Assembly (NCBI GenBank): GCA_947499935.1
Contig: CANMQH010000002.1
Span: 1-64,000, forward strand
Direction: 5' to 3'
Length of the DNA stretch: 64,000 nucleotides
Origin: an uncultured Algibacter sp.
Lineage (GTDB): Bacteria > Bacteroidota > Bacteroidia > Flavobacteriales > Flavobacteriaceae
In this document: in pieces, positions 63,400 to 64,000 of the stretch
Layout of the letters: every line of letters starts with the position of its first letter
Numbering within the stretch: the stretch's first letter is position 1
Notes under the pieces: generated by a model
What the model saw: only the letters and a program-made list of their open reading frames with translations
Databases searched by the model: none
Told to the model about the DNA's origin: nothing
Position numbers and translations under genes: made by a program

Positions 63400-64000
63400 A
63401 TGAAATCAACAGTAAATATTATTGGCTCAGGGTTTTCTTCTCTTGCAGCATCTTGTTATTTAGCACAAGCTGGTTACAATGTTACAGTTTTTGAAAAAAA
63501 CGATACTATAGGAGGACGTGCCAGACAATTAACAAAAAACGGTTTTACTTTTGATATAGGTCCAACTTGGTATTGGATGCCTGATGTTTTTGAGCGTTTT
63601 TTTTCAGATTTTAATAAAAAACCTTCTGATTATTATACTTTAGAAAAGTTAAATCCTGCATATAGTGTATACTTTGGAAAAAACGATTATATAACCATTG
63701 AGGATACTTTAGAAAAGATTACTGATGCTTTTGAAGCCGAAGAACCTGGTAGTGCAAAAAAGCTTAAAAAATTTATAGATACAGCTAAAAGCAATTATAA
63801 CATTGCCATTAAAGATTTGGTTTACAATCCTGGTGTTTCTCCATTAGAGCTTGTTACTCCTGCTACTATAAAAAAGCTTAATCAGTTTTTTAGTACCATC
63901 AAAAAAGATGTTAGAAAAGAATTTAAAAATGATAGACTCGTAAAAATTCTAGAATTTCCCGTATTATTTTTGGGTGCTAAACCTAGTGATACACCTTCTT
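63400..64000 (+). CDS. crtI: Phytoene desaturase (5' part, runs off the window)
   Basis: CrtI converts phytoene to lycopene by successive FAD-dependent desaturations, an early step in flavobacterial carotenoid (zeaxanthin/flexirubin-independent yellow pigment) synthesis. The first 200 codons are present, starting MKSTVNIIGSGFSSLAAS. The dinucleotide-binding fold has IIGSGFSSLAASCYLAQAG, then VFEKNDTIGGRARQ and GFTFDIGPTWYWMPDVFERF, characteristic of CrtI. No stop or frameshift is seen before the window edge. crtB normally follows, but that is outside the window. Confidence 0.93.
   Translation, partial: MKSTVNIIGSGFSSLAASCYLAQAGYNVTVFEKNDTIGGRARQLTKNGFTFDIGPTWYWMPDVFERFFSDFNKKPSDYYTLEKLNPAYSVYFGKNDYITIEDTLEKITDAFEAEEPGSAKKLKKFIDTAKSNYNIAIKDLVYNPGVSPLELVTPATIKKLNQFFSTIKKDVRKEFKNDRLVKILEFPVLFLGAKPSDTPS

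Noticed and set aside
1..64000. CRISPR array or insertion sequence
   Set aside because: I see no regularly spaced direct repeats and no transposase reading frame in the window.

Overview
The window is AT-rich chromosomal DNA from a marine member of the Flavobacteriaceae (Bacteroidota). The evidence is TAnnTTTG-type promoter elements with a TTG box about 19-20 bp upstream, lipoprotein-rich SusC/SusD loci, a type IX secretion sorting domain, and core proteins with flavobacterial sequence character.

Region 1 (1-17.4 kb) is mostly housekeeping. It starts with the translation cluster thrS-infC-rpmI-rplT, in which infC appears to start at an ATA codon. Next come a 162-bp inverted-repeat element and a HAD phosphatase. 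A mainly minus-strand block follows: YjbQ, a membrane class III nucleotidyl cyclase, a secreted protein often mislabelled asparagine synthetase B, dnaB, accA, an EamA transporter, an LptF/LptG permease and tgt. It ends with an outer-membrane barrel protein, an FKBP lipoprotein, an S4 RNA-binding protein, a phosphoribosyltransferase, aroK and tRNA-Lys.

Region 2 (17.7-62.0 kb) is one very large polysaccharide utilization locus lying between tRNA-Lys and tRNA-Leu. It has two SusC/SusD transporter pairs, each followed by a surface lipoprotein with a shared PKD-like domain. It also has a secreted GH82 iota-carrageenase-family protein with a T9SS tail, two GH110 alpha-1,3-galactosidase-family proteins, three GH2 enzymes, five S1 sulfatases, an alpha/beta-hydrolase esterase, an SGNH esterase, a heparinase II/III-type lyase and a GH105 unsaturated-uronyl hydrolase. 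Two regulators are present: a hybrid two-component system and an unusual ToxR-like membrane protein. The likely target is a sulfated red-algal galactan of the carrageenan type. The lyase and GH105 suggest the real substrate, or a second one, carries uronic acid. The inferred flow is: secreted GH82 cuts the chain, SusCD imports oligosaccharides, and sulfatases, GH110 and GH2 trim them in the periplasm. No GH127, GH129 or GH16 and no sulfatase-maturing enzyme is visible here.

Region 3 (62.2-64.0 kb) holds tRNA-Leu(GAG), a CarH-like B12-dependent MerR regulator and the 5' part of crtI (phytoene desaturase), which together form a probable light-controlled carotenoid locus.

The least-described elements are the ToxR-like regulator with a candidate operator repeated upstream of a GH2 gene, the GH82 with one presumed catalytic residue replaced, and the uronate cassette inside a carrageenan-type locus.
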